Of a stretch of 64,000 nucleotides of DNA, positions 18,550 through 27,211 are shown piece after piece. The notes beneath the pieces are model-generated. The model ran no database searches and had not been told where the DNA came from. It saw nothing but the letters and a program-made list of their open reading frames with translations. The position numbers were made by a program, and so were the translations under genes. The stretch lies in NCBI RefSeq assembly GCF_000801335.2, contig NZ_JSEH01000002.1:1-64000 (forward strand). Reading direction: 5' to 3'. How positions within the stretch are numbered: the stretch's first letter is position 1; every line of letters begins with the position of its first letter. The stretch comes from Desulfovibrio sp. TomC (GTDB taxonomy: Bacteria > Desulfobacterota > Desulfovibrionia > Desulfovibrionales > Desulfovibrionaceae).

Positions 18550-18800
18550 TCAGGAACTTGTCGGATATAGGTCCAAGCCGCCGCAGAAGAAGTAGATAGC
18601 GGTCTTGAAGTGGTCCCGGTTTCTGTAGCCGCAAGCCTTCCGCTTGATGGCCATGATCTTGCTGTTGAGTCCCTCGGCTACGCCGTTGGTAATCCGGTGG
18701 CGACAGAAGGTCAGGATGTTTTCCAGATGTCTCTGGATCATCTCCCCCATCTTGCGCATCGGGGTCACGTCCGACTTGTTCACCCCCACACCAGCCACCG
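18550..18800 (-). pseudogene. ISL3-family transposase C-terminal fragment
   Basis: The minus strand encodes VTPMRKMGEMIQRHLENILTF... then NGVAEGLNSKIMAIKRKACGYRN and FFCGGLDLYP, the characteristic end of ISL3 transposases including the E in NxxAEGLN. Upstream codons do not continue the family, so the N-terminal two thirds are lost or frameshifted. It should be inactive. Confidence 0.8.
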
Positions 18801-19097
18801 CTGCTTCACGAAACGCACCCAACCAGATCCGAGGTGCTTCCAGACGTCGTTGGGTCACTCCTTCTGGCCCAGGGCTTAGCCAACCTTTAGATTCCACCTT
18901 CGGATTCGCCGCCTTCAAGGCCTCCAGGCCAGCCGCACTTTGAGGTTTTCCGTTATTATTATTTTCTACGATTTCGCCTGATGAAATCATCTTCTGTTAT
19001 GCCGTACTTCAAGATTTGCCAGTTTAATAGAATAGGGTTCAGTGTGTGTGATTTTTGGTGTCCTCGAATTTTTTTAGTTGGTATAAGGAGGAGCGAA

Positions 19098-20087
19098 ATG
19101 AACTTTCATCATCATTCCAGCATTGTCTCAAATGTTGGTGTTTCTAGCACATGGTCTTTGTTGTCGAGCAAAGTTTCTGAGAAGGAGTGCTTGACATGTG
19201 TTAATGGTATATTGTTTTCGCTTGGGTCAAATGTTGAGTTTTCTAAAGACGGAATAGATTGGTCGGTGTGTGGTTTGGTTGTAAATGACAACTGGGGGCG
19301 CTTGAAATTTGAGCGTATTATTTTTTTCAAAGGCCAGTGGTATGTGTTTTCAACATATTTAAAAGATATAACCTTACAAAAGTCAGGCTGGATTTTTGAT
19401 TCGGAAGAACAAAAATTGTTCTCGGCTGTCGTTGTTTTTTCTTCTTCAGATCTAAATATTTGGGTTGCGACAGATTTAAGCGAAAAATTTGAAGGTCATG
19501 ATTTCGGTGGAGTGTGTAGCACTAGTGATTTAATGATGCTGAGCTTCACTGATTGCCAAGACAATGCGCCTATGCTCACTGTTTCAAGAGATGTTTTGAG
19601 TTGGAGCTCTGTAAATATTGAGTATCCCATGGAAAGTGTTGAAGGTATCTTTAGTTATAGAGAGAAACTGTTCGTTATTGACGATAACAAAGATTTATTC
19701 TGCTCTGTAGATGGTGACAGATGGAAGCGGTTTGTATCCGATAACGACTGTGTAAGCCTGTTGTCTGGTGATATGAGCTATATAGATCAAGATAGCGGTT
19801 GCTGTGTTGTTTGTTGCGATGGTCGGTTGTATGTGACAAGAGACATTGTTGAATGGATAGCTGTTGATGAGCCTTTCCCATTGTTTCACGGCAAGGAGAC
19901 ACGGCAACGAGTCTGTGCCTTTGCAGGGGTTATATTCCCGAGCGTGAAACCACAATGTAGAAAATTGCAATTGATGATTGTTGACCAATCTGTTGTGTTG
20001 ATACAGGATAAAACTATTGCTGTTCTCAATTTGTCCTCAGTGACGATGAAGCCTTCGGAATTGTCTTTCGAAAAAATTCTAGTTTAA
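19098..20087 (+). CDS. Hypothetical protein with repeated SxDxxxW motifs, likely beta-propeller
   Basis: The start chosen is ATG 19098 because AAGGAGGA lies at 19085-19092. The 329-residue protein repeats a short pattern about every 45-60 residues: SKDGIDWSV, SSSDLNIWV, SRDVLSWSS, SVDGDRWKR, TRDIVEWIA. This resembles Asp-box/BNR-type repeats of sialidase-like beta-propellers, though the boxes are weak. No signal peptide is evident. Base composition is AT-richer than the later window. Its partner and substrate are unknown. Confidence 0.6.
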   Translation: MNFHHHSSIVSNVGVSSTWSLLSSKVSEKECLTCVNGILFSLGSNVEFSKDGIDWSVCGLVVNDNWGRLKFERIIFFKGQWYVFSTYLKDITLQKSGWIFDSEEQKLFSAVVVFSSSDLNIWVATDLSEKFEGHDFGGVCSTSDLMMLSFTDCQDNAPMLTVSRDVLSWSSVNIEYPMESVEGIFSYREKLFVIDDNKDLFCSVDGDRWKRFVSDNDCVSLLSGDMSYIDQDSGCCVVCCDGRLYVTRDIVEWIAVDEPFPLFHGKETRQRVCAFAGVIFPSVKPQCRKLQLMIVDQSVVLIQDKTIAVLNLSSVTMKPSELSFEKILV

Positions 20088-20188
20088 CATGATTTCATGT
20101 GCGCTGCTAATTCCAAAATGACATATATGATTTGTGGAGTGTCTAATAGGGAGTTCAGATTTCAAATTCACTTAAGGAGTTAGCGCTA

Positions 20189-20569
20189 GTGGCAACTTTT
20201 ACAAGATTATTGCTTTCAGTGTCCTTGATGTTAATATCTAGCGTTGGTGCCTTGGGAGCAGGTGGCAAGTCTCCGTGTTCTGACGATAATATGAGTTTTT
20301 GCGAAACTGTAGCGTGTCTTAAGGGGGAGATGGCAAAGCACGACACCTTGCTGAATAGCTACTATAAGTCGCTGATGAATTCTTTGCCGCAGGAGCAGGC
20401 AGCGAAATTAAAGACCGAGCAGATCCAGTGGGTAAAAAATTATGTGAAGCTTAGAAAAGATTTGGAAGATGGCGATACGGGGGCTTGCTCGTCTGTCTTG
20501 CAATACTTGGGAGAGGAGGTAGAATACGTCAAAATCCGCGCAATAGAATTAAAAAAGATGGCGAAGTGA
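20189..20569 (+). CDS. Secreted LprI-like (DUF1311) protein
   Basis: This 126-residue protein has an N-terminal signal peptide ending near ALGA, then a helical Cys-containing domain with LLNSYYKSLMNSLPQEQ and KTEQIQWVKNYVKLR. That matches the LprI-type family, some members of which inhibit lysozyme. Four cysteines could form two disulfides. The start is GTG 20189, preceded by AAGGAG. The next small secreted gene follows after 34 bases, so they may be co-transcribed. Confidence 0.75.
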   Translation: MATFTRLLLSVSLMLISSVGALGAGGKSPCSDDNMSFCETVACLKGEMAKHDTLLNSYYKSLMNSLPQEQAAKLKTEQIQWVKNYVKLRKDLEDGDTGACSSVLQYLGEEVEYVKIRAIELKKMAK

Positions 20570-20603
20570 AATATTCGTACAATTAAAAAAAAGGAGAAAC
20601 TCC

Positions 20604-20918
20604 ATGTGTAGCATTCTGTTTGTTTTTCTCTTGGTTATGAGTGTTGGTTTCTTGTGTCAAGAGGTCAAGGCGGACGAGCTTTTAAAAGAAAAGTCTATTG
20701 TAAAAATAGAAATATTTGATGGGCCGGCTGGTGAGCTGCATGGTGTTTATGTTGATGCGAAAAAAATGTATGTTTTAGACGCGCATTCAAAATCAGGATT
20801 AAATATTCTTGGAATTGTTCAAGCCGCAAGTGGTGACAAGAGTAAGCGTTTTTGTCTAACAGTCAAAAAGGATATGATAAAGAAAGTTTCTCCTTTTGTT
20901 AATGGTTCTTGCCAGTAA
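20604..20918 (+). CDS. Small secreted hypothetical protein
   Basis: An AAAAGGAG site precedes ATG 20604. The first 23 residues look like a signal peptide ending at VKA. The remaining 80 residues are predicted mostly beta (VKIEIFDGPAGELHGVYVDAKKMYVLD), with two cysteines near the end. I do not recognise a family. It probably shares a transcript with the LprI-like gene upstream. Confidence 0.55.
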   Translation: MCSILFVFLLVMSVGFLCQEVKADELLKEKSIVKIEIFDGPAGELHGVYVDAKKMYVLDAHSKSGLNILGIVQAASGDKSKRFCLTVKKDMIKKVSPFVNGSCQ

Positions 20919-21310
20919 ATTAGTGGCCCTAACACTGGGGTGTACCCAGTCTGGTGACAGATTCGACTTGAACCATCATTAGGCGTGCTTACTTGTCTAA
21001 GCGAAAAGCATGTTGTCAGGTGGAGTGGAGTGGGGGACGTGGAATCGAGTTGCCGGCGTTCAGACGGGCCGAATACTAAACTGGTTTGAGCGACTGAAAT
21101 ATGCAAGCCTCCGGCTTTACCGGCGGCTTGCTGATTCATTAAATCTGTCTTGGCATATCGTGATTTCGGGGACTCGAACCGGCGTGATGAGCCGTTCTTT
21201 GAGCTTGTGGAAGAGGGGTCAAACTGATAGGTCAAAGTTTGGACGAATTTTCAATAAATATTTTTGAAGTCATATAAAATCAAGCTGTTACTTCTGGGCT
21301 TGGTTCCGAA
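20919..21310. other. Non-coding gap with a short sequence repeated near 44.1 kb
   Basis: No intact gene is seen. GGGACTCGAACCGGCGTGA at 21168-21186 recurs exactly at 44089-44107, and the following 45 bases are similar in both places. The 44-kb copy lies at the end of an Rhs-type remnant, so this may be a scrap of a related element. A T-arm-like look (GGTTCGAGTCC on the minus strand) is not backed by a foldable tRNA. Confidence 0.4.
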
Positions 21311-21337
21311 GGTGCCGAGTCCCCCCTTCGGCACCAT
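21311..21337 (+). other. Left attachment site: 3' end of a tRNA-Leu gene
   Basis: CGAGTCCCCCCTTCGGCACCA matches the T-arm, acceptor and CCA end of a bacterial tRNA-Leu; the acceptor 3' strand CTTCGGC implies a 5' GCCGAAG. No tRNA body precedes it. TCCCCCCTTCGGCACCAT (21320-21337) recurs exactly at 30225-30242, and an integrase gene follows. It is therefore an attachment site. Confidence 0.75.
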
Positions 21338-21345
21338 ACATCTGG

Positions 21346-21374
21346 AAAAGGCTGGGATAACGTCCCGGCCTTTT
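21346..21374 (+). terminator. Rho-independent terminator after the tRNA-Leu end
   Basis: AAAAGGCTGGGA pairs with TCCCGGCCTTTT across a five-base loop and runs into TTTTTCTTTTTC. It sits where a tRNA terminator would be expected. Confidence 0.8.
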
Positions 21375-21487
21375 TCTTTTTCTTTATCGGGACGTTTCGC
21401 TCTTTTCACCGGGCAACCCGTCATTTGGGTAATTGGTACGAACTGCTGGTCCGAACCGCTGGTACGGACCGAGGGCAGGGTATCCCG

Positions 21488-23128
21488 ATGGCTGGTCGCG
21501 CTCCCTCGTATCTGGTGTCCCGTGCTGGCACCGTTCATTTCCGGTTCTGTCTTCCTGTTGATCTTCGCCCACGTCTTGGGCGCACGGAATTGCGAATGTC
21601 GCTGGGGACTGGACGATTGCGAGAAGCGAGGGTTAAAGCCCTTGCCCTGGCTGTCGTCGTGTTTGCGTTCGTCAACGAATTGAGGGCTGGGAAAATGTCT
21701 GAGTTGAGCAGTGACGCCGTTTACGAGCTTGTTCATAAGGAACTGGTCCGCATCCTTGAGCAGGACAGGCTTAACAGGATTCGAGACCCCTGGTCGTACA
21801 AATTCACCGTGGATCTCCCGAAGCCTGATGGCCCGTATGATGAGCTTGTGCAAATCGATGACCCAGACGAAGGGCAAATGATTCTGGACGGGCTTGTCAG
21901 AGAGAAGCGGTGGACGCACATGTCTAAGCCAGTGATGGACTTGCTGGAAGAAAATAAGGCCGACGTTTCGCCCTGGGAGCCAGAGTTCAGCGAAGCTTGC
22001 TACAATTATACTCAAGGGCTGGCTCTTGCCCTGGACGTCATTCGACGCAGGAACGACGGGGATATTGAGTACAATATTAAACCATTTTTCAGTCCAGACC
22101 CTATCGTTCAACAGGCTGAAGCCGCAGCCGTCACTATTGATGGGCGTAAGTTGTCAGATGTTATCGCCTTGTATATCCAGGAAAAGACTGTTTCCGATGC
22201 CTGGGGCGAACGGACGCGGTTGGAGTACCCGAGGAAAATCGCCACATTGACTGAACTGATGGGTGATGCTGACATATCGGCGGTGAACCACGAGTTTGCC
22301 AGGACGTACAAAGAACGGCTTTTGGCCCATGTTAGCAAAGGGAAGAACCTGTCTCCAAGGACGATAAACAACTTAATCCAGGCTGCATCTGGGTTGTTCG
22401 ACTATGCCGAGCGACATGGATACGTTGAGAAGAACGTGTTTCGCCGGTTATCTATGCCAGAGAAACGCAGCGCACGGGACGAGAGAGACATGTTTTCCAG
22501 TGATGACCTTGCCGTCATGTTCGGTCCGGGCTATCCTGGGGATAGGATGAAAGAACCATGGCCGTTTTGGATTCCATTGCTTGGACTCTACACGGGCGCT
22601 AGGATAGAAGAACTGTCGCAACTACACGTTGATGACGTTAAGCGCATTGGTGGCTTGCTTGTTATTGACATCAATGACAACGCCGAGGACAAGAGAGTCA
22701 AGACGGCAACGAGCAAACGCATTGTCCCGGTTCATCCATTTGTTGATAAAGAGCTAGGATTTGGTCGTTACGTTGATATTGTTAGGGAATCAGGCACTGT
22801 GAGAGTGTTTCAGGCGCTCAATAGAGTGAATTTTAAGTACGGACATTCGGTGTCAACGTGGTTCGGCAAGTACGTCAAACGGGTTGGTATCGCTGGTGCG
22901 AAGTCATTTCACAGCTTTCGTCATACGTTTACGACAAATCTGATCCACAAAGAAGTTCCCGTTCAAGTTGTTGACTGGCTGACCGGGCACGCTACACAGG
23001 GCGAGACGGCTGGTCGGTACACAAAGTTGCCGACTGACCCGGCTATGCTGATGCCGCATGTGATGAAACTTGACTTCGGTGTCGATCTCTCGCACCTGAA
23101 AAAGACGCGGTTTGCGATGATAGAGTAA
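21488..23128 (+). CDS. Tyrosine-type site-specific integrase with DUF6538 N-terminus
   Basis: This enzyme would integrate the element at the adjacent tRNA-Leu end. The start chosen is ATG 21488, where the DUF6538-type opening begins (YLVSRAGTVHFRFCLP); an upstream ATG at 21425 is possible. The 546-residue protein has a SAM-like core-binding domain (about 215-320) and a catalytic domain with R372 (TGARIEELS), H475-x-x-R478 (HSFRH), H501 (LTGHA) and the Tyr nucleophile Y511 (GRYTK). All catalytic residues are present. It lies 150 bases from the attachment site, as usual for such elements. Confidence 0.93.
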   Translation: MAGRAPSYLVSRAGTVHFRFCLPVDLRPRLGRTELRMSLGTGRLREARVKALALAVVVFAFVNELRAGKMSELSSDAVYELVHKELVRILEQDRLNRIRDPWSYKFTVDLPKPDGPYDELVQIDDPDEGQMILDGLVREKRWTHMSKPVMDLLEENKADVSPWEPEFSEACYNYTQGLALALDVIRRRNDGDIEYNIKPFFSPDPIVQQAEAAAVTIDGRKLSDVIALYIQEKTVSDAWGERTRLEYPRKIATLTELMGDADISAVNHEFARTYKERLLAHVSKGKNLSPRTINNLIQAASGLFDYAERHGYVEKNVFRRLSMPEKRSARDERDMFSSDDLAVMFGPGYPGDRMKEPWPFWIPLLGLYTGARIEELSQLHVDDVKRIGGLLVIDINDNAEDKRVKTATSKRIVPVHPFVDKELGFGRYVDIVRESGTVRVFQALNRVNFKYGHSVSTWFGKYVKRVGIAGAKSFHSFRHTFTTNLIHKEVPVQVVDWLTGHATQGETAGRYTKLPTDPAMLMPHVMKLDFGVDLSHLKKTRFAMIE

Positions 23129-23444
23129 CATATCTACTGCCACGCATGGAGATGGACTGATACGCCTGACGGACCTGTGGGAGGCGTCGGGAGCAACGGA
23201 CAGACTTAGAACGTCCCTCTGGGTCCGTAGCGAAAGGGTCAACGATTTTATCAACGACGTCGCCCAGAAAGAGCGAGTTGAGAAATCTAAACTCGCTTTC
23301 GTAAAGTATGCTGGCGCTGGCCAAGGAGACGCCGAAGAAAATCACGACCTGACCGATATGGTCTTGCACCCACCCTTGTGTGGCCTTGCACCCATCGAAA
23401 AAGCTGGGAACCATTGCTGTACCTCGCTTCCCAGCCCCCTATAG
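23127..23444 (+). pseudogene. KilA-N domain fragment without a start codon
   Basis: The open frame 23127-23444 reads HGDGLIRLTDLWEASGA followed by RTSLWVRSERVNDFIND, the DNA-binding KilA-N pattern. A stop lies just upstream of 23124 and no ATG, GTG or TTG with a ribosome site precedes the domain. It overlaps the integrase stop and is probably a deletion remnant. A second KilA-N gene lies at 24481. The rest of the gap to 23732 holds nothing recognised; TTGACA at 23671 may be a -35 box for the next gene. Confidence 0.65.
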
Positions 23445-23732
23445 GTATTAAAAGGAGTAAAAAGGTTAAGACGCGCGCGCGATATTTTCCACCCGGCCGA
23501 CTTGGAAACGCCCCCCATTTTTGATCCTGCTCCAAGTCCTTCCCTTCCGTCGATCCTACCCACCAAACCGACACGGCGTAGATCAGCCCCATTATGTTGA
23601 ACCCAGCGGCTTCGCCGGGCCTATGAAAAGACAAACTCTACCCTAGAGTTCTACAATGATTGAAGATTTCTTGACAAAAAGCCGCCTTGCCGAGACATTG
23701 GGTAAAGATATTTACCAAACAGGGGGAGACAA

Positions 23733-24311
23733 ATGAACATCAAAGTGCTGCTATGCCTAGCTATTCTCTGTTTTTTTGTATGCTCATACGCCTTTGCAGA
23801 GCTTCCCCATACGTTCCAGGCAGGCCAAACAGCAAAAGCTTCAGATGTTAATGAAAATTTTCAATATCTACAAAAAACAAAGTACGTATTGAAATCAAAC
23901 GGAATAATCATAGGAGACGTAGTGTCATTTTCAGCACACTCTGCAAATATCATTAACGAAAAAGGGTTCCTTGTCTGGGTTCATGTTTCTGGTCAGGCTG
24001 TAGAAAGTCAGAGCATGCTAATGTATGATGGAGATAACTGCACTGGACAAATATATGTAAGCGCAACACTGACTGACACAGTTTTTGTTGCCCAGCTTTC
24101 AAACGGATTTAAAACATATTATACCAGAAAGTCTTTAGACGCACCTGCCGAGCTAAAATCGTATTGGAACGGATTACAATGCTATCCATACGGTTCTTCT
24201 ACGCATGCCGTAACAAAAGCTTACCCTAATGATTTTAACGTGACAGGAGTTCGTGATTCCTATCCGGGAAGCGATGGTTTCGACACTCCAATAACAATGG
24301 AAGAAAGATAA
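23733..24311 (+). CDS. Secreted hypothetical protein
   Basis: A GGGGGAG site precedes ATG 23733. The 192-residue protein has a signal peptide ending at AFA, then HTFQAGQTAKASDVNENFQYLQ. That last pattern occurs at the start of many secreted or fibre-like bacterial proteins and usually begins a trimeric stalk. The remainder is beta-rich with two cysteines. It is AT-rich compared with the flanking element genes. A small ORF follows one base after its stop. Confidence 0.6.
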   Translation: MNIKVLLCLAILCFFVCSYAFAELPHTFQAGQTAKASDVNENFQYLQKTKYVLKSNGIIIGDVVSFSAHSANIINEKGFLVWVHVSGQAVESQSMLMYDGDNCTGQIYVSATLTDTVFVAQLSNGFKTYYTRKSLDAPAELKSYWNGLQCYPYGSSTHAVTKAYPNDFNVTGVRDSYPGSDGFDTPITMEER

Positions 24312-24312
24312 A

Positions 24313-24468
24313 ATGAGATACATTATTTTGTTCATTGTTGTTCTCACACCTCTTGTAGCCTCCTCGTCTTCAAACCGATGGGATTCTTTTAATTGGGATC
24401 AAGCAACCTGGGGCGGTGGTACTACACACTTAAGTACTGGAGTCACTGTACTACTGCTCGCAAACTAA
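24313..24468 (+). CDS. Tiny exported peptide, 51 residues
   Basis: The ATG at 24313 lies one base after the preceding stop. The product has a hydrophobic signal (IILFIVVLTPLVASS), a Trp-rich middle (RWDSFNWDQATWGGG) and a hydrophobic end (GVTVLLLAN). Tight spacing suggests coupling to the secreted protein upstream. I recognise no family. Confidence 0.4.
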   Translation: MRYIILFIVVLTPLVASSSSNRWDSFNWDQATWGGGTTHLSTGVTVLLLAN

Positions 24469-24480
24469 TGGATTTTTCCT

Positions 24481-24957
24481 GTGCGTCTGGGTCTTGAGGT
24501 CAGTGTCACTTTCAATCATCCGGCCGTGCTGAAGCCTGCCGCTCCGATCTTCAACCTTCCGGCCGTGCGGAAGCCTGTCCAAGTCCAGCCGGTTGGTGAC
24601 GCTGGTGCGGTCACGCCCCCAGGCCTGCCGTCGAAGTTCCTGATTGGCAACAAGCTGGTGGCCACGAATGAGGACGGGCTTATCAGTCTGACGGACCTTC
24701 ACCGAGCGTCTGGTGGGCAGCACCGCAACCGTCCAAGCTATTGGCTTGAAAGCGAAGGGAATAAGGCGTTTGTCGCTGCCCTGTCAAAAAGCCGGGATTC
24801 CGGCCTTTTCCTTCAGGTCGCCCGTGGACGACGGGGCGGGACTTACGCCCACTGGCAGATTGCCCTTGCCTATGCCAAGTACCTGTCTCCCGAACTCCAC
24901 ATGCAGGTCAACGAAGTCTTCATGCGGTACAAGACCGGAGACGCGTTGACATCGTAG
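24481..24957 (+). CDS. KilA-N domain protein
   Basis: The 158-residue product (GTG 24481) has a low-complexity N-terminal 50 residues, then a full KilA-N domain: NEDGLISLTDLHRASGG, RPSYWLES, GRRGGTYAHWQIALAYAKYLSPELHMQVNEVF. KilA-N domains bind DNA and are common in phage antirepressors and plasmid regulators. The C-terminus stops right after the domain. The true start may lie elsewhere because no ribosome site is clear. Confidence 0.75.
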   Translation: MRLGLEVSVTFNHPAVLKPAAPIFNLPAVRKPVQVQPVGDAGAVTPPGLPSKFLIGNKLVATNEDGLISLTDLHRASGGQHRNRPSYWLESEGNKAFVAALSKSRDSGLFLQVARGRRGGTYAHWQIALAYAKYLSPELHMQVNEVFMRYKTGDALTS

Positions 24958-25031
24958 CTGAAGGTATTTTAGCTAAATATTTTGTCTGAAGTCCCAGCAA
25001 CTCCAAGAACACTCTAGCTTGGCAGGCAGGT

Positions 25032-26117
25032 ATGGCAAACAAAGACTGGTCCTCCGAAGAGGTCAGGCTAACCATAGACGACTACTTTGAAATGCTTCAG
25101 AAAGAGTCCACTGGGCAATCATATAACAAGGCTGAGCATAACAGAAATCTACAAGTCAAATTGAGTGGACGCACTAAGGCTGCTATAGAGTTAAAGCATC
25201 AAAATATCAGTGCAATACTTCACCAGCTTGGATATGTGTTCATCAATGGGTACAAGCCTAGAGGTAACTTTCAAAAGTCAATGGCACACGCTGTAAAGAA
25301 ACAAGCTGAGCGTCTAGGTATTCATCGGCAAACAAATATGGCGATTTATCCTTTGATCGTCCATTCATGGACCGTTTTTTCCGATATAGTTGCGGTGAAA
25401 ACAATGGATAGGTCTGCATTCATTCACCATGGGACTGCTGTCCCCAGAGAGCTTATTTCATTTTTTGGCTATGCTCCGGGAGACTCACCGAAACCAATAA
25501 CTCTTATGCATGGCGAAGTCCGATTTCCCGCTGTTTTAACTCCAGACACTGAGGGTGAGAGTGGACGAGTAAGACTCTTTTGGCGTGATGGAGTTGCCAA
25601 AATTATTGCCGACAGATTCCCTCAGCATTTAAAACTGATCAAAGAGAGCGATCAAGCACTAAACACCCCACCAGAGATGCGCTTTGAGAAGTTTTCAAAA
25701 GAACAAGACTCTTTTAAGATTGAGTTTATTGCTATAGAAGAGGTTAATTTTGACTCGCTCCCTTCAGATGCAGAGCCTTTACTTTTAGATTCCAGACAAG
25801 AGGGCGCACGGAGGCAGATAATTAGCACGGTCTACGAGCGTAACCTTAGAAATAGACTGTCAGCTATACACATTAACGGATTGCGTTGCCTGGTTTGTGG
25901 CTTCGATTTCGGCGAGACTTATGGAGTCTGGGGTGCTGGATATATCGAAGTCCATCACCTCTTCCCTCTCGCAGCACAAGTGCAAGAGCGTGTAGTTGAC
26001 CCAGCTACGGAACTTATCCCTGTGTGTGCCAATTGCCACCGCATGTTCCACAGGAAGAAAGACAGGGTCTTGAGTCTCGAAGAAGTTCAGTTGATGGTTA
26101 AAAGCGCCAAAGGATAA
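25032..26117 (+). CDS. HNH endonuclease with N-terminal DNA-recognition-like domain
   Basis: The 361-residue protein ends in an HNH nuclease: C286/C289, then IEVHHLFP (H308/H309), then CANCHRMFH (C332, C335, H336, H340). The N-terminal 80 residues (WSSEEVRLTIDDYFEML ... YNKAEHNR ... AIELKHQNISAIL) form a segment often joined to HNH domains in McrA-like restriction proteins. It probably cuts modified or foreign DNA and may protect the element's host. It is intact and starts at an ATG. Confidence 0.85.
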   Translation: MANKDWSSEEVRLTIDDYFEMLQKESTGQSYNKAEHNRNLQVKLSGRTKAAIELKHQNISAILHQLGYVFINGYKPRGNFQKSMAHAVKKQAERLGIHRQTNMAIYPLIVHSWTVFSDIVAVKTMDRSAFIHHGTAVPRELISFFGYAPGDSPKPITLMHGEVRFPAVLTPDTEGESGRVRLFWRDGVAKIIADRFPQHLKLIKESDQALNTPPEMRFEKFSKEQDSFKIEFIAIEEVNFDSLPSDAEPLLLDSRQEGARRQIISTVYERNLRNRLSAIHINGLRCLVCGFDFGETYGVWGAGYIEVHHLFPLAAQVQERVVDPATELIPVCANCHRMFHRKKDRVLSLEEVQLMVKSAKG

Positions 26118-26682
26118 CTCTGCCAAGGACGCTCTTGCCTGGTTGGCTGACGCCATGGAAGCCAAGGGGCACCCGGAAGCTGGCAAGTTTCGTGAGGCTA
26201 GGGAAGAGTTCAGGATTCTGAAATCAAGCCAAAGGCCCCCAAAGAAAAGGCGAAAATCCTCGCATTTTGACCCAACCAACTACCACTACTGATAAAACTT
26301 GTTCTATCGAGCCTGTACCAGCCGAGTCGCCCCGCAAGCCCCCCAAAAAAAATCGCCCGCCAAGTCTGCCCTGGCCCGGGACAAAGTGCCGGAAGTGGAG
26401 TCGGAGGGCGAGAGAGAAAAGGTCACCCACAGAGACCTTTTCGCAAAGTCCCTTCTGATTCCAAGGGGAAACCGAAGGCTGAGGGTAGGAGTGCGAAATT
26501 TGGCACTCCCCAAAAGTCCACTCCCAAGGGTGCGAAAGCTGATTCCTCAGATTCGAGGAATACCCCCACCACTCCCGAGCAAGAAGCCAAACAAGCCCTG
26601 TGGAAGTTCCAGGCTGCACACGCCGAGGTTGCTTGTCGCCTACTCTTGATCTACTCAAGAAATCTGTTCAAGAGGAGGGCGC
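26113..26682 (+). other. Degenerate basic coding remnant between HNH and accessory genes
   Basis: A short frame (ATG 26155 to TGA 26292, 45 residues) encodes GHPEAGKFREAREEF and a Lys/Arg-rich tail. Beyond it, lysine/proline-rich coding continues across changing frames (for example SKGKPKAEGRSAKFG and PEQEAKQALWKFQAAHAEV), which suggests a frameshifted gene with a disordered linker. No family is recognised. Confidence 0.35.
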
Positions 26683-27051
26683 ATGGGCAAGAACGACTGG
26701 CGGAAGAAGCAGGAAGAGGCGGGCGGCAAGACCATTTCAGTGACCCTGACGCCCGAGGCTGCGACGGCTCTTGAAGAACTCCAGAGGCGACTCAAGAAGC
26801 CAGATCAGTCCAAGGCTCCTAGTCAAGCCGAGGTGATTTCCAGGGTTCTGGTCTGGGGCTTGAAAGAGGTCGAAGCCGGGAAGAAAGGCAGCAACGACAA
26901 GGGAACTACGATTCAAGAGGACGCCACAAGAGTTGCTCAAGAGCAGGGGTTGCCGGCGTCAGTCGAGGAGCGTTTGGCCGAAATCGAGTCCCGGTTGGCC
27001 AGGGTGGAGACAGGGATGCTGTTCGGTGCGGAGAACCATACGGCGATATGA
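26683..27051 (+). CDS. Plasmid-type accessory protein with ribbon-helix-helix-like start and coiled coil
   Basis: The 122-residue protein (ATG 26683, GAGGAGG upstream) begins WRKKQEEAGGKTISVTLTPEAATALEELQRRL, resembling the ribbon-helix-helix DNA-binding layout. It ends in a coiled coil (VEERLAEIESRLARVE). Such small proteins often control copy number or partition. It lies next to the candidate replicase on the opposite strand. The function is inferred from layout only. Confidence 0.55.
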   Translation: MGKNDWRKKQEEAGGKTISVTLTPEAATALEELQRRLKKPDQSKAPSQAEVISRVLVWGLKEVEAGKKGSNDKGTTIQEDATRVAQEQGLPASVEERLAEIESRLARVETGMLFGAENHTAI

Positions 27052-27211
27052 CAGGGCAGGAGGAAGGGTTGAAATTCTACTACCCAGTAACCTTCTCTCT
27101 CATTCCCAATACCCACCAACACACCCATTCCACCAATCCGTACTTCCATATGTGGTCCTGTTTCACCCGCCAACCCGCATGAATGCTGGATTTAGCTGAC
27201 CACCTTGCCGA

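Noticed and set aside
21160-21215. A tRNA on the minus strand (GGTTCGAGTCC T-loop look)
   Set aside because: The T-stem does not pair properly and no acceptor, D or anticodon arms can be folded around it; the 44-kb copy fails in the same way.
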